Numbered from the stretch's first letter, positions 8,996 to 18,719 are shown. The stretch is DNA of 64,000 nucleotides from an uncultured Nitrospiraceae bacterium (GCA_903822005.1 CAIJNL010000011.1:23722-87721), one strand, 5' to 3'. Numbers and translations: made by a program. The notes: a model not told the origin generated them from the letters alone.

Positions 8996-11319
8996 AAACA
9001 ACGCTGCATATCCTGCTTATTGAAGATAATCCCGGTGATGCGAACCTGATCAGGGAGATGCTAACGGAGGCGGGAGATGTCAGTTTCCGGATCGAACAGG
9101 TGCCGCGCCTTTCGGACGGTCTTGTGCGCCTGAAACAGGATGGGGTCGATCTGGTATTGCTCGACCTCGGGCTGCCGGACAGCCAGGGGCTTGATACTTT
9201 CCGAAAACTGATTGAAGCTGAGCCGGATATGCCGGTTATTGTGCTGACAGGTAACAATGACCAGAAATGCGCGGTCGCCGCAGTAAGGGAGGGAGCACAG
9301 GATTTTCTTATCAAGGGACAAATCAGCGAAGGCGTCCTTGAGAGGGCAATAATATATGCACTCGGCCGCAAACAGGCAGAGGAGGATTTGCGCCTGTCAG
9401 AGAGCAAATACCGGTCTCTATATGACAGCATGATGGATGCCTATGTGATGGTCTCTCTTGAAGGACGGATTATTGAGTTCAACAACGCATACCGGAAAAT
9501 GCTAGGTTATACTTCCGAAGAGCTGCTTGCGCTCACTTATCAGGAGCTGACCCCCGAAATTTGGCATGCTATGGAGACAGTCATCGTTGAAGAAGAGATC
9601 ATGAAGCGCGGGTACTCCGATGTTTATGAAAAAGAATACCGCAGGAAGGACGGTACGGTCTTCCCGGTCGAACTCAGGGCATACCTTTTTCGCGATCGTC
9701 ACGACAAGCCGGTAAGCATCTGGGGCATCGCAAGAGATATCACACCCCGCAAAGCCATGGAGACATCTCTTCGTGAGAGCGAAGACAGGTACAGGAGGCT
9801 TGTTAATGCGGTCACTAACCATATATATACCGTGCGGATAGAACATGGAGAACAGGTCGAAACGGAGCATGGAGCGGGCTGCCTGTCTGTGACCGGCTAT
9901 GCATCCGGGGAGTATAAAAACGATCCTGGCCTGTGGTATGAGATGATACACCCTGAAGACAGGGCTATGGTGACAAGGCTTACCGGCGAATCATTTTCAG
10001 ACAACGTTCCTGTTCCGATCGAACACAGGATTATCCACAAAACCGGCTCGATCCGCTGGGTCAGGAATACTGCGGTCCCGCGTCTCGATAGTGACGGGCG
10101 TCTTGTCGCCTTTGACGGACTGATTGAGGACATCACCGAACGCAAAATGGTCGAAGAGCAGCTGCGGCAGGTCCAGAGGCTCGAGTCTCTTGGGCAGATC
10201 GCAGGAGGGGTCGCGCATGATTACAACAATGCAATAGGCGCAATAATGGGGTTTTGCACCCTTGCCCAAATGCATATAGGGCCTGACTCCAAGGCCGGCC
10301 GGTATCTTGACGACATACTTGCGCTGTCCGAACGGGCGACCAATATAACCAAAAGCCTTCTTGCCTTCAGCAGAAAACAGGTCATCGACATGAAGCCCCT
10401 GGAGCTGAATAACACTGTAAACATAATGGGAAAACTGCTCCTGAACTTTATAGGCGAAGACATCAAGCTGAGGTTCAGCCTGGCTGAAGAAGACCTCGTA
10501 ATTATGGGCGACAGCGGCCAGCTGGACCAGGTTCTTATGAACCTGGCTACAAATGCCCGCGACGCAATGCCAAAAGGCGGCGATCTGACCATAAGCACCA
10601 GCCAGGCCGGGCTGGATATCGAGTTTATCAGGACCCACGGATACGGGACCTGCGGAAAATATGCTCTGCTTTCCGTTGCAGACAGCGGCAGTGGTATCGA
10701 TGCAAATGCAAAAGAACGGATATTTGAACCTTTTTTTACCACCAAGGAAATCGGAAAGGGGACCGGTCTCGGGCTTTCAATATCCTATGGGATAGTAAAA
10801 CAGCATAACGGCTTTATCGATGTATACAGCGAACCCGGCATGGGGACAGTCTTTAAAATATACCTGCCGCTGATTGAAGAAAAAGCCCCGCATATAAGCG
10901 CAATGGAGCATATTCCTCCGGTTGGAGGCACTGAAACCATATTGCTGGTCGAGGATGAAGCTTCAGTGAGAAAGGCCTTAAGGCTTACGCTTGAAACTTA
11001 CGGCTATAGCGTGATAGAAGCTGCCGACGGCAATGAGGCCCTGGACAAATTAATTTCGAACAGGGACATAATCAAACTCGCAATTATTGATGTTATCATG
11101 CCGAGCAAAAACGGCAAAGAGACTTATGATGCCATGCGAAAAATAGCTCCGGACAGTAAGGCCATATTCACCAGCGGATATGCCAGGGATGTGCTGAGCG
11201 ACAAGCAGATACTCGATGAGGGACTGGAGTTTGTATCAAAGCCGGTTTCGCCGCGTGTAATGCTCAAGAAAATAAGAGAGTTGCTCGATAGCAATCCCAA
11301 ACCGGACAATTTACCATGA
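8992..11319 (+). CDS. Hybrid sensor kinase: REC-PAS-PAS-HisKA-HATPase-REC
   Basis: 775 residues, soluble with no membrane segment. N-terminal receiver about 1-120 (Asp 58 in [10 protein letters not shown]); PAS about 135-255; PAS/PAC about 265-385 ([16 protein letters not shown]); HisKA with His 409 in GGVAHDYNN; HATPase_c ([51 protein letters not shown]); C-terminal receiver about 640-765 with Asp 700 in [13 protein letters not shown]. It overlaps the Rcp1-like gene by 4 bp. With receivers at both ends it can accept phosphate from the upstream kinase and pass it on. No output regulator lies nearby, so the final target is elsewhere. Confidence 0.92.
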   Translation: MKTTLHILLIEDNPGDANLIREMLTEAGDVSFRIEQVPRLSDGLVRLKQDGVDLVLLDLGLPDSQGLDTFRKLIEAEPDMPVIVLTGNNDQKCAVAAVREGAQDFLIKGQISEGVLERAIIYALGRKQAEEDLRLSESKYRSLYDSMMDAYVMVSLEGRIIEFNNAYRKMLGYTSEELLALTYQELTPEIWHAMETVIVEEEIMKRGYSDVYEKEYRRKDGTVFPVELRAYLFRDRHDKPVSIWGIARDITPRKAMETSLRESEDRYRRLVNAVTNHIYTVRIEHGEQVETEHGAGCLSVTGYASGEYKNDPGLWYEMIHPEDRAMVTRLTGESFSDNVPVPIEHRIIHKTGSIRWVRNTAVPRLDSDGRLVAFDGLIEDITERKMVEEQLRQVQRLESLGQIAGGVAHDYNNAIGAIMGFCTLAQMHIGPDSKAGRYLDDILALSERATNITKSLLAFSRKQVIDMKPLELNNTVNIMGKLLLNFIGEDIKLRFSLAEEDLVIMGDSGQLDQVLMNLATNARDAMPKGGDLTISTSQAGLDIEFIRTHGYGTCGKYALLSVADSGSGIDANAKERIFEPFFTTKEIGKGTGLGLSISYGIVKQHNGFIDVYSEPGMGTVFKIYLPLIEEKAPHISAMEHIPPVGGTETILLVEDEASVRKALRLTLETYGYSVIEAADGNEALDKLISNRDIIKLAIIDVIMPSKNGKETYDAMRKIAPDSKAIFTSGYARDVLSDKQILDEGLEFVSKPVSPRVMLKKIRELLDSNPKPDNLP

Positions 11320-11334
11320 CATACCGTTATGGGT

Positions 11335-11363
11335 CCCGCAGGTCGAATATAGTCCGCTGCGGG
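11335..11363. other. Short inverted repeat after the hybrid-kinase gene
   Basis: CCCGCAG pairs with CTGCGGG across a 15-nt loop, 16 bp after the kinase stop codon. No T-run follows, so it is a weak candidate for a transcript-end or mRNA-stability structure rather than a classic terminator. Confidence 0.35.
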
Positions 11364-11434
11364 CCGAGATAATCTGCATTAGTTTGTTCATATTTGCTCC
11401 AAAGCGCTTCCTGTGATGTAATCTATCGAAAATA

Positions 11435-11477
11435 TGTGGCGCCACAAAACTGTGCCGCAATGCCACATAGCCACATA
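11435..11477. promoter_or_regulatory. Possible activator-binding sites upstream of fumarase
   Basis: A perfect 12-bp palindrome, TGTGGCGCCACA (11435-11446), is followed by two more GCCACAT words in the next 31 bp (TGCCACATAGCCACAT). The cluster ends about 90 bp upstream of the sigma-54-type promoter at 11569, a normal place for enhancer-binding-protein sites. The binding protein is not identifiable. Confidence 0.45.
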
Positions 11478-11568
11478 ATAATGCGTTCAACCCGTTACCG
11501 GCACTGATTTAGTTGTGACAACCCCATGAAATATATTGCTTTTTTAACACTTTCCAGGGAATAATCAC

Positions 11569-11584
11569 TGGCACATTTATTGCT
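11569..11584 (+). promoter_or_regulatory. Sigma-54 (-24/-12) promoter for fumarase
   Basis: TGGCACATTTATTGCT fits the RpoN consensus TGGCAC-N5-TTGCT, with both the GG and GC dinucleotides in place at the required spacing. It lies 112 bp upstream of the fumarase ATG. The rest of the 377-bp gap (11320-11696) holds the palindromic cluster above and no open frame that I can support. Confidence 0.65.
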
Positions 11585-11696
11585 CGAAATATAATGTTTA
11601 AGAACTATGGCTGATCTGTGAGAAATGACGGGCTCTTTTCAATAACCGGCATAACGGCCTTAAATAATTCTCACTAAAAAACTCTGGGAGGGTAAA

Positions 11697-13322
11697 ATGG
11701 CAGAGATGAAAAAAGCGGAATTCAAGTATCAGGACCCTTATCCGCTCGGTCCTGACCAGACCAAGTATCGTCTTCTCACCAAAGACTATGTTTCAGTGGC
11801 GTCCTTTGAGGGGAAAGAAGTGTTGAAGGTAGATCCCGAAGGACTCACCTTTCTCGCGAATCAGGCCATGCGTGAAACATCTTTTCTCCTGCGTCCGGCG
11901 CATCTTGAGCAAGTGGCTGCCATAATAGCCGACAAGGAATCCTCTGACAACGACCGTGGTGTGGCTATAGCCATGCTTCGCAATGCCGAAGTTTCCGCCA
12001 AATTCGAGCTCCCATTCTGCCAGGATACCGGCACCGCGACACTGATAGCAAAAAAGGGACAGCGGGTCTGGACCGGTGTGAATGACGAAGAATACATCAC
12101 CAAGGGAATCTGGAAGACCTATACAGAGGAAAACCTGCGCTATTCACAGACAGTTCCTCTGAACATGTACGACGAGGCCAATTCGGGAAACAATATGCCG
12201 CCGCAGATCGACATCAGTGCCACCGACGGAATGGATTATAAATTCCTGTTTATAGCAAAAGGCGGAGGTTCTGCCAACAAGACCATGCTTTACCAGGAAA
12301 CCAAGGCGCTCCTCAATCCGGCCAGCCTCGAAAAATGGCTGATCGAAAAGATCAAGTCTCTTGGTACAGCGGCCTGCCCGCCGTACCACATAGCCTTTGC
12401 TATCGGCGGGACCTCTGCCGATGCATGCCTTAAGACCGTAAAGCTCGCTACCGCCAAATATCTTGACGAACTGCCGACTGAAGGGAACAAGGGCGGACAG
12501 GCATTCCGCGACATTGAACTCGAAAATAAGATGAAAGAAGCCGCTAACAAGCTTGGCTTTGGCGCCCAGTTCGGCGGCAAACACTTTGCTCTTGATGTGC
12601 GCATCATACGCCTGCCGCGCCACGGCGCTTCATGTCCGGTAGGCATGGCTGTTTCATGCTCTGCAGACCGCAATATAAAGGCAAAGATAAATAAAGACGG
12701 CATATGGCTTGAAGAGATGGAGCCGAATCCCGGCCGTTTTATCCCCGAAAAATATCGCGGCAAAATTGACATGGGAGTGAAGATCAACCTTAACCGCCCG
12801 ATAAAAGAGGTTCTGGCGGAACTCTCAAAATATCCGGTCACTACGCAGCTTTCGCTTACAGGCACCGTAATCGTGGGGCGCGATATAGCCCATGCAAAAT
12901 TCAAAGAGCGTATTGACAAAGGCGAGGGCATACCCGAATACCTGAAAAATCATCCGATCTATTATGCCGGGCCGGCCAAGACCCCTCCGGGCAAGGCCTC
13001 AGGCTCTTTTGGCCCAACGACTGCGGGACGCATGGATTCATACGTCGATCTGCTCCAGTCTCTTGGCGGCGCCCTGATCATGATCGCAAAGGGCAACAGG
13101 AGCCAGCAGGTTACTGACGCCTGCAAAAAATATGGCGGTTTCTACCTTGGTTCTATCGGCGGCCCTGCAGCGCTTCTCGCTGAAGAAAACATAAAGAAGG
13201 TCGAATGCATCGACTATCCTGAACTCGGCATGGAGGCGGTCTGGAAGATTGAGGTGGTGGACTTCCCGGCATTTATCCTGGTTGATGATAAAGGCAACGA
13301 CTTTTACAGACAGATCTGTTAA
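11697..13322 (+). CDS. Class I (4Fe-4S) fumarate hydratase, FumA type
   Basis: 541 residues, the length of the single-chain iron-sulfur fumarases. It reversibly hydrates fumarate to L-malate. The three cluster ligands expected for E. coli FumA (105, 224, 318) appear three residues later here: Cys 108 in FCQDTGTA, Cys 227 in [10 protein letters not shown] and Cys 321 in SCSADRN. The C-terminal half carries [20 protein letters not shown] and [27 protein letters not shown] precedes the ATG. Expression from a sigma-54 promoter is suggested by the upstream sequence. Oxygen sensitivity of this class fits an anaerobic lifestyle. No other TCA-cycle gene is adjacent. Confidence 0.95.
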   Translation: MAEMKKAEFKYQDPYPLGPDQTKYRLLTKDYVSVASFEGKEVLKVDPEGLTFLANQAMRETSFLLRPAHLEQVAAIIADKESSDNDRGVAIAMLRNAEVSAKFELPFCQDTGTATLIAKKGQRVWTGVNDEEYITKGIWKTYTEENLRYSQTVPLNMYDEANSGNNMPPQIDISATDGMDYKFLFIAKGGGSANKTMLYQETKALLNPASLEKWLIEKIKSLGTAACPPYHIAFAIGGTSADACLKTVKLATAKYLDELPTEGNKGGQAFRDIELENKMKEAANKLGFGAQFGGKHFALDVRIIRLPRHGASCPVGMAVSCSADRNIKAKINKDGIWLEEMEPNPGRFIPEKYRGKIDMGVKINLNRPIKEVLAELSKYPVTTQLSLTGTVIVGRDIAHAKFKERIDKGEGIPEYLKNHPIYYAGPAKTPPGKASGSFGPTTAGRMDSYVDLLQSLGGALIMIAKGNRSQQVTDACKKYGGFYLGSIGGPAALLAEENIKKVECIDYPELGMEAVWKIEVVDFPAFILVDDKGNDFYRQIC

Positions 13323-13370
13323 CAAAAATTATTCTGATACCGAATAACAGCCATTAACAAAGCCGTGCGA

Positions 13371-13403
13371 AAAAAGCCCCGGGACATGCGTTCCGGGGCT
13401 TTC
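13371..13403. terminator. Bidirectional terminator between fumarase and the murB operon
   Basis: AAAGCCCCGG (13373-13382) pairs with CCGGGGCTTT (13393-13402) around a 10-nt loop. A-rich sequence on the left and T-rich on the right let it serve both converging transcripts. Confidence 0.8.
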
Positions 13404-13423
13404 CATTCAGGGGGAATATATTA

Positions 13424-13561
13424 TTAAGCGCCATGTTTCTTCAGGTATTCGACCAGCTTGGACTTGGCCCTCTTCAGTTCTTCAGGCGGGATTTTGATCT
13501 TTCTGATCGCTGTTTCGATCAGAGCAATGGCCTCTTTTATCTCTTTATTTGCCAGGTTCAT
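13424..13561 (-). CDS. Small 45-residue conserved-looking protein
   Basis: A short frame from ATG 13561 to TAA TAA at 13424, with a strong ribosome site GGAGGG 7 nt before the start. The product is highly charged and helical (starts MNLANKEIKEAIALIETAIR, ends YLKKHGA), about 30 percent Lys/Arg/Glu, with no cysteine and no membrane segment. It lies 73 bp after the DUF815 ATPase gene and just before the shared terminator, so it is probably the last gene of that operon. Function unknown. Confidence 0.6.
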   Translation of the reverse strand: MNLANKEIKEAIALIETAIRKIKIPPEELKRAKSKLVEYLKKHGA

Positions 13562-13634
13562 ATTTTACCCTCCGTTTTCAGCTGCGGAACAAGGGTGTAT
13601 AAACTGTCCTTCCCGTAAATAACAGCTCCTGCCG

Positions 13635-14537
13635 TCAATCCCCGATCTTCTTCCGCCCGGCCCTGACATTCAGTCTGCCTTCAAGGTCATCTATAAACTG
13701 ACGCGCCGTCCTGCCCGAAAAGCTGCCATGCTCAAGGGACCAGATCATCGCCTCATGCTCAAGCTCGCTCGCCGTAATCGTGATCTTCCTGAGCGCGATA
13801 TAACTGCGGACAATATCGAGATATATATCGCTGTTGAAATTAAAGAAGCCCAGCCTGAGGCCAAAGCGGTCGCTCAGCGACATCTTCTCTTCGAGCGCGT
13901 CAGCCACATGCAGTTCGTTTTCCTTGTACACCGGCATGTTGTCCTCTACTCTTTCAGGCATGAGATGGCGCCTGTTGGAGGTAGCGCATATCATCAGATT
14001 GTTGGGCCTCACTTCGAGCCCGCCTTCAAGCACCGCTTTCAGCCTGCGGTATGAGCTTTCGTCTTCCTCAAAGGCGAGGTCGTCACAGAAAATAACATAT
14101 TTCTCCGGCCTGTCCCTTATGAGTTCGGCAATATCATAGATATGGGCAAGAGCGTCACGCTCCATCTCGATCATTCGCAGCCCCTTGTCTCCATACCTGT
14201 TCAGAAGTGCCTTTACCGCGGATGACTTTCCGGTGCCCCGCGGGCCGTACAGCAGCACATTGTTGCAGGACATGCCGGCAAGGAATTGCTCAGTATTGTC
14301 CTTCAGCCTGGCAAGAATGTCATCGATGCCTTTAAGCTCATCAAGGTTAACCTGGTCATGCCAGGCAATGCCCCTTACCCGCAGCCTGCCTGCAACAGAG
14401 TATGCCTTGAAGGCCCTGAATCCCGAAAAAATTTTTCTGTCTGTTTCAGGCGCCACTGCATCAGCAATCCTCCTCATATTTTCATTGAGGGCTTCAATAT
14501 TCGACGCCAGAAATTCGAGTCCGTCTTCACTTAACAA
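13635..14537 (-). CDS. DUF815-family AAA+ ATPase
   Basis: 300 residues. Walker A is LLYGPRGTGKSSAVKALLN, Walker B is KYVIFCDDLAFEED, and sensor 1 is NNLMICATSNRRHLMPER, the hallmark of DUF815. The C-terminal helical lid has SGRTARQFIDDLEGRL. The start is a TTG (TTG TTA AGT GAA) 6 nt after GGAGGAGG. DUF815 proteins are cytoplasmic ATPases of unsettled function. It follows murB by 37 bp and precedes a 45-aa gene, which suggests a common transcript but does not define its role. Confidence 0.88.
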   Translation of the reverse strand: MLSEDGLEFLASNIEALNENMRRIADAVAPETDRKIFSGFRAFKAYSVAGRLRVRGIAWHDQVNLDELKGIDDILARLKDNTEQFLAGMSCNNVLLYGPRGTGKSSAVKALLNRYGDKGLRMIEMERDALAHIYDIAELIRDRPEKYVIFCDDLAFEEDESSYRRLKAVLEGGLEVRPNNLMICATSNRRHLMPERVEDNMPVYKENELHVADALEEKMSLSDRFGLRLGFFNFNSDIYLDIVRSYIALRKITITASELEHEAMIWSLEHGSFSGRTARQFIDDLEGRLNVRAGRKKIGD

Positions 14538-14574
14538 AATCTGCCTCCTCCTGTTGATTTGTCTCTGCCGGGCA

Positions 14575-15681
14575 TTAAACTTTTCCGAGCATATTGTCCG
14601 GAAAACCTACAAGCCTGACTTCCGGCGCAAGAAATACGCCGAATTCTTCCAGTACTTTATCCTGCACCCGGGCCGCAAATTTCGCAATCTCCAGGGCAGC
14701 TGCGCCGCCGTAATTGATTATGATGAGTGAATGTCTGGGCGATATGCCTGCGCTGCCTGACCTGTATCCCCTGACAAATCCGGCCCGCTCTATCAGACAC
14801 GCGGCAGATATCTTGACCCTGCCGTCATCCGTCGGCCAGGCCCATTCGGAGCATCCGCCTGCCCTGTTAACACGTTCCTCTACGTCCCTGAACGCTTTCG
14901 CCTCAACGACCGGGTTTCTGAAAAATGATCCTCCGCTCCTGAATGATTCTGTCCCTGCAACCGATAGCAGGCCTTTGGCCTCCCTGATTATCATGACCAT
15001 GTCGCGCACTTTTGAGAGGGTAATATCCTTGCCATCCCCAAGTCGCTGTTCAAGCTCCCTGTACCGCAAATCAGGTCTTCCGTTTTGTTTCAGCCTGAAA
15101 TCCACGCCGGTGATTATATATTTTCCATATGCGCCGGAATTGAAAATGCTCCTGCGATACCCGAATCCGCACTGGATGCTGTCCAGCAAGACCGTATTGC
15201 CGGACCCTGTTTCAACGGCACTGACTCTTATTATAGTGTCTGAAACATCCTGCCCGTAAGCGCCTATATTCTGCACCGGGCTTGCGCCGACGCTCCCCGG
15301 TATCCCGGCCAGGCATTCAACCCCCTGCCAGCCCGCTGCCACGCACCTGTCGACAAACACCTGCCACTCTTCACCGGCGCCCGCGGAAACCACCACATAC
15401 TCGCCGTCCGGACTGCCTTCAAATCCTCCCATACGGTTATGAATTACCAGCCCCGGGAATCCGTCATCGCTGACCAGCAGATTGCTGCCTCCCCCGAGAA
15501 CGAAGACCGGCAGCCCTTTGATGTTCGCAAACTCAAGGGCCGCTCTGACATTCGCGGCTGAAGATACTGCAGTATAATATCTGGCCAGGCCCCCGGCATC
15601 GAATGTGGTCAGTCCCGAAAGGGGATGGTTCTCTATGATCCGGAACTTGTCTCTTCCCATATCAGCTGCCGGATTCCACAT
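14575..15681 (-). CDS. murB: UDP-N-acetylenolpyruvoylglucosamine reductase
   Basis: 368 residues. MurB reduces UDP-GlcNAc-enolpyruvate to UDP-MurNAc with NADPH and FAD in the cytoplasm. FAD-binding features are FVLGGGSNLLVSDDGF and QNIGAYGQDVSDTI; the type I signature is FGYRRSIF; the catalytic-Ser region is FRSGGSFFRNPVV; the C-terminal domain has AACLIERAGFVRGYRSG. The length and the FGYR-S loop match E. coli-type (type I) MurB. ATG 15681 overlaps the end of the dedA-like gene; the ATG at 15660, directly after that gene's TGA, is an equally good start. It sits away from any division/cell-wall cluster. Confidence 0.93.
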   Translation of the reverse strand: MWNPAADMGRDKFRIIENHPLSGLTTFDAGGLARYYTAVSSAANVRAALEFANIKGLPVFVLGGGSNLLVSDDGFPGLVIHNRMGGFEGSPDGEYVVVSAGAGEEWQVFVDRCVAAGWQGVECLAGIPGSVGASPVQNIGAYGQDVSDTIIRVSAVETGSGNTVLLDSIQCGFGYRRSIFNSGAYGKYIITGVDFRLKQNGRPDLRYRELEQRLGDGKDITLSKVRDMVMIIREAKGLLSVAGTESFRSGGSFFRNPVVEAKAFRDVEERVNRAGGCSEWAWPTDDGRVKISAACLIERAGFVRGYRSGSAGISPRHSLIIINYGGAAALEIAKFAARVQDKVLEEFGVFLAPEVRLVGFPDNMLGKV

Positions 15682-16270
15682 CCTGCCCTATCTTTCGAAC
15701 TGCAAGACGCCAGATCAGCAATGCAACAACAGCAATAAGGATCAGGATGATCAGGGCATATCCAGCATCTTCCACACCGTTTTTTATCCGTTCGAGCGTG
15801 CTGCCGCCCCAGTATCCGGCCCCGGCCATAATTGCCAGTGTCCCCATGGACGAGACCGTGTCCGCAAGTATGAATTTCCACCTCGGCATCTTTAGCACCC
15901 CGGCCACAAGAAATATCTGCGAGCGCAGTCCGACCAGATGCCTGCCGAGAAAAATTACCAGCACTCCCCACCTGTCAAATGTCTTTTTAATGCGTGCCAG
16001 CCTGCGGGTGGTGATAATCTTACGGAACCTCTTGTGAGCGACTACCTTGCGGCCGTATTTCCTTCCCACAAGATAGAGAAAAAAATCGGTAGCTATCATG
16101 CCGAGAGTGACTACAATCAGCGCAGGCAGGGGCTCTACTGCGTTGGTATGTATCATAAAACCGCAAAGTATAAGTATCGCGTCCTCAGGAAAAGGAAACC
16201 CCACCGCTCCAAGCACCAGCAGCAGGAACAGACCAAAATAAGGAAACTGCTGAACAATGAAAGTGTCCAT
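15662..16270 (-). CDS. DedA family membrane protein (VTT domain)
   Basis: 202 residues with four to five hydrophobic segments (about 10-32, 45-70, 100-122, 138-160, 170-190). Family motifs are GFPFPEDAILI near residue 24 and FLGRHLVGLRSQIFLVAGVL near 107. DedA/VTT proteins act in lipid scrambling or transport and proton-dependent membrane homeostasis. It is the first gene of the dedA-murB-DUF815 run and overlaps murB. The 284-bp gap to the divergent diguanylate cyclase gene (16271-16554) must hold promoters for both; I see no convincing consensus boxes there. Confidence 0.88.
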   Translation of the reverse strand: MDTFIVQQFPYFGLFLLLVLGAVGFPFPEDAILILCGFMIHTNAVEPLPALIVVTLGMIATDFFLYLVGRKYGRKVVAHKRFRKIITTRRLARIKKTFDRWGVLVIFLGRHLVGLRSQIFLVAGVLKMPRWKFILADTVSSMGTLAIMAGAGYWGGSTLERIKNGVEDAGYALIILILIAVVALLIWRLAVRKIGQDVESGS

Positions 16271-16554
16271 AATCAGTTCGTGGCTACCTTTCTGAGATCA
16301 GTATTCCGCCGGGCGCCAAATCCGGCCCGGTCTGAAAAGAGAGACTTTTTTTCAGAGTGCTAAACACATATGCCTGTATTTTTGCCGACTTGAACGCCGC
16401 GAGTCAACGTTCATGACTATACCCCCGGCAAAAAAAGCGCTGTGACTGCCGTCACCAATATTGAAAATTGTAATTTTACACCTATTTTATTCCTGTTTTA
16501 TTTGTAATAATAAGAGAGTGTGATAGTAAAGACTCCAGCCTTCCGGGACTCTAA

Positions 16555-18099
16555 ATGACCGAATCAAGGCTTTCAGACCTTCTGGACATGTCTCTTATTC
16601 AGACGCTGGCTGACTCTAATTTCAGGGCCAGCGGTCTGCCTATGATCATTGTCGATTCCTTCGATTCTTCCGTTCTGGTCAAGGCCGGGTGGCCCGATAC
16701 GTGCCGGGACCTTCATGGACACAATCCGCTTCAGCCCGATGCCTGCTTGGCGGGCAGCAAGTATTCCCCTGACCGCTTCGGGAAAGCCGATGCCTTCCAG
16801 TGCAAATGCAAATCCGGCCTGCATCACATTGCCATTCCAATTATGGTTGCCGGCCGGCATATGGGCACAATGTTTCTGACCCGGTTCGTCCTCGAAAACC
16901 AGCTGCCCGAACTGAAACCGCTGGCGGGACAGGCCGCTGAGGCCGGGCTCGATGCGCGGGACTATCTTTCTGCGTTTGACTCTATTCCTGTTTTCAGCTC
17001 CGAAAAGATTGATTATATCCTCGCATACGGCCGTGCCCTTGTGCAGTTTATAGCGGACCTCGCCGAACGTTCCCTGAGGATGATAGAGACAAAGGAGTCT
17101 CTCGGCGAAAGCGAGAAGAAATACCGCACACTGGCTGACAATCTGAATCTGGGCATTTACAGAAAAAACCCCGATCTGGGCAAATTCATGCAGATAAACA
17201 GCGCCATGCCGAAGATCTTTGGATATGCTTCAGCTGAAGAGTTCCTGAATGTACCGGCTGCAAGCCTCTACCGCAACCCGGATGACAGGACCAGCCTTTT
17301 TGAAGTAATCAGAAAAAAAGGCTTTGTGAAAAACATGGAACTGCAGATGAATAGAAAAGATGGTACTCCAATATGGTGTTCCGTGACCTCGTCTGCACAA
17401 TACAGCAAGAAGCAGGAACTCAAATGGATTGACAGTGTAGTTGAGGACATTACAGAGCGCAAAAAAGCCGAGGATGAACTGATAAAAGCGCATCGCGAGC
17501 TCGAACAGAGAGTCATGGAAAGGACTGCTGACCTGGCCCATGCCAATGAGCTGCTAATGGCCGAGATAGCGGAACGAAAAAAGGTCGAGGAACAACTGCG
17601 CGACCTGTCCGAAAAGGACCATCTGACAATGATCTATAACAGGAGAAAACTTTTCGAAATACTGGCCCTTGAGGTCGACAAGGCAAAGCGCTACCAGCGC
17701 CCTCTTTCAATGATACTGCTCGACCTGGACTATTTCAAGGCCATAAACGACAGATACGGGCATAGCGTGGGCGACGCGGTGCTTAAGGAAACCGCTGTTG
17801 TTGTGGAAGCGGTCATAAGAAAGACCGATATTTTTGCGAGATATGGCGGCGAAGAGTTCATCATTCTTTCTACCGAGACCGCCATAGACGGCGCCCTTGC
17901 GCTGGCCGAAAAGGTCCGCTCCTCCATCGAAAAACATGATTACCCTTACGACAGGAAAATCACGGTCAGCGCCGGTGTATATGAATTGTCTTTTGGGGAT
18001 TCAGTCGACTCATTTATTGACAAAGCAGACAGGGCCCTGTATACAGCCAAAAAATACGGGCGCAACAGGGTTGAAAAGGACATCGGACCAGCCGGATAG
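16555..18099 (+). CDS. PocR-PAS-GGDEF diguanylate cyclase
   Basis: 514 residues, no membrane segment. N-terminal PocR-type ligand domain about 5-170 (LSDLLDMSLIQTLADSNFRA..., with conserved Cys in 'CLAGSKYSPDRFG' and FQCKCKSGLHHIAIPI); PAS/PAC about 185-305 ([15 protein letters not shown]); coiled-coil linker with REL...RVMERTADLAHANELL; GGDEF domain about 345-510. The active-site loop reads GGEEF, which is catalytically competent, and the inhibitory RxxD site (RKTD) lies five residues before it. It should make c-di-GMP in response to a small molecule; PocR domains are thought to bind hydrocarbon-derived ligands such as propanediol. It is transcribed alone. Confidence 0.92.
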   Translation: MTESRLSDLLDMSLIQTLADSNFRASGLPMIIVDSFDSSVLVKAGWPDTCRDLHGHNPLQPDACLAGSKYSPDRFGKADAFQCKCKSGLHHIAIPIMVAGRHMGTMFLTRFVLENQLPELKPLAGQAAEAGLDARDYLSAFDSIPVFSSEKIDYILAYGRALVQFIADLAERSLRMIETKESLGESEKKYRTLADNLNLGIYRKNPDLGKFMQINSAMPKIFGYASAEEFLNVPAASLYRNPDDRTSLFEVIRKKGFVKNMELQMNRKDGTPIWCSVTSSAQYSKKQELKWIDSVVEDITERKKAEDELIKAHRELEQRVMERTADLAHANELLMAEIAERKKVEEQLRDLSEKDHLTMIYNRRKLFEILALEVDKAKRYQRPLSMILLDLDYFKAINDRYGHSVGDAVLKETAVVVEAVIRKTDIFARYGGEEFIILSTETAIDGALALAEKVRSSIEKHDYPYDRKITVSAGVYELSFGDSVDSFIDKADRALYTAKKYGRNRVEKDIGPAG

Positions 18100-18148
18100 T
18101 GTTAAAATATAACCGCGTTATATGACACTATTGATGGAGGATTTGCCG

Positions 18149-18715
18149 ATGATCGACCTTTTGCGCAAACGACGCAGCATACGCCGTTACAGGCCTGACC
18201 GCATCGAAAAGAAGAGCATTGCATTGCTCATCGAGGCCCTGCTGCGTGCGCCTACTTCCCGGGACATCCAGCCTTGTGAGTTTATATTGATAGACAGCCC
18301 GGAACTCCTGGATAAACTCTCCACAGCCAAAGAACATGGGTCAGAGTTCCTTGCCGGCGCAGCGCTCGGAATAGTCATCTGCGCGGACGGCACAAAGTCC
18401 GATGTCTGGGTTGAAGACTGTTCGATAGCCTCGATTCTTGTGCAGATGGTCTCCCAGTCGCTCGGTCTCGGCAGCTGCTGGATACAGATAAGAAACAGGG
18501 ACCACATTTCCGGACTGACCTCAGAGGAATATATTCAAAAGGCCCTCGGGATTCCGGCCCACATAAAGGTAGAGGCGATAGTGAGCATAGGCCATCCGGC
18601 AGAAAAAAGAAAACCCGTGCTCAAGGCCACACTAAAACCTGAGAAGATATGGCATAACGGCTATACTGAACCCTATATTGCGTCCTCGCCTGCCAAAAAG
18701 GGACGCGGCCTGTAG
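18149..18715 (+). CDS. Nitroreductase family FMN protein
   Basis: 188 residues from ATG 18149, chosen because GGAGG ends 8 nt upstream; an in-frame ATG at 18122 has no such site. The start MIDLLRKRRSIRRYRPDRIEKK is the FMN-phosphate-binding opening of the family, followed by LRAPTSRDIQPCEFILI, 'SIASILVQMVSQSLGLGSCWIQIR' and IVSIGHPAEKRKPV. Members are FMN-dependent NAD(P)H oxidoreductases of broad substrate range. Short spacing (4 bp) to the shikimate kinase gene suggests co-transcription. The substrate cannot be read from the sequence. Confidence 0.88.
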   Translation: MIDLLRKRRSIRRYRPDRIEKKSIALLIEALLRAPTSRDIQPCEFILIDSPELLDKLSTAKEHGSEFLAGAALGIVICADGTKSDVWVEDCSIASILVQMVSQSLGLGSCWIQIRNRDHISGLTSEEYIQKALGIPAHIKVEAIVSIGHPAEKRKPVLKATLKPEKIWHNGYTEPYIASSPAKKGRGL

Positions 18716-18719
18716 CCCG

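Noticed and set aside
11320..11696. Possible small gene or riboswitch before fumarase
   Set aside because: No open frame with a ribosome site and no conserved riboswitch fold is visible; the sequence is better explained by sigma-54 promoter elements.
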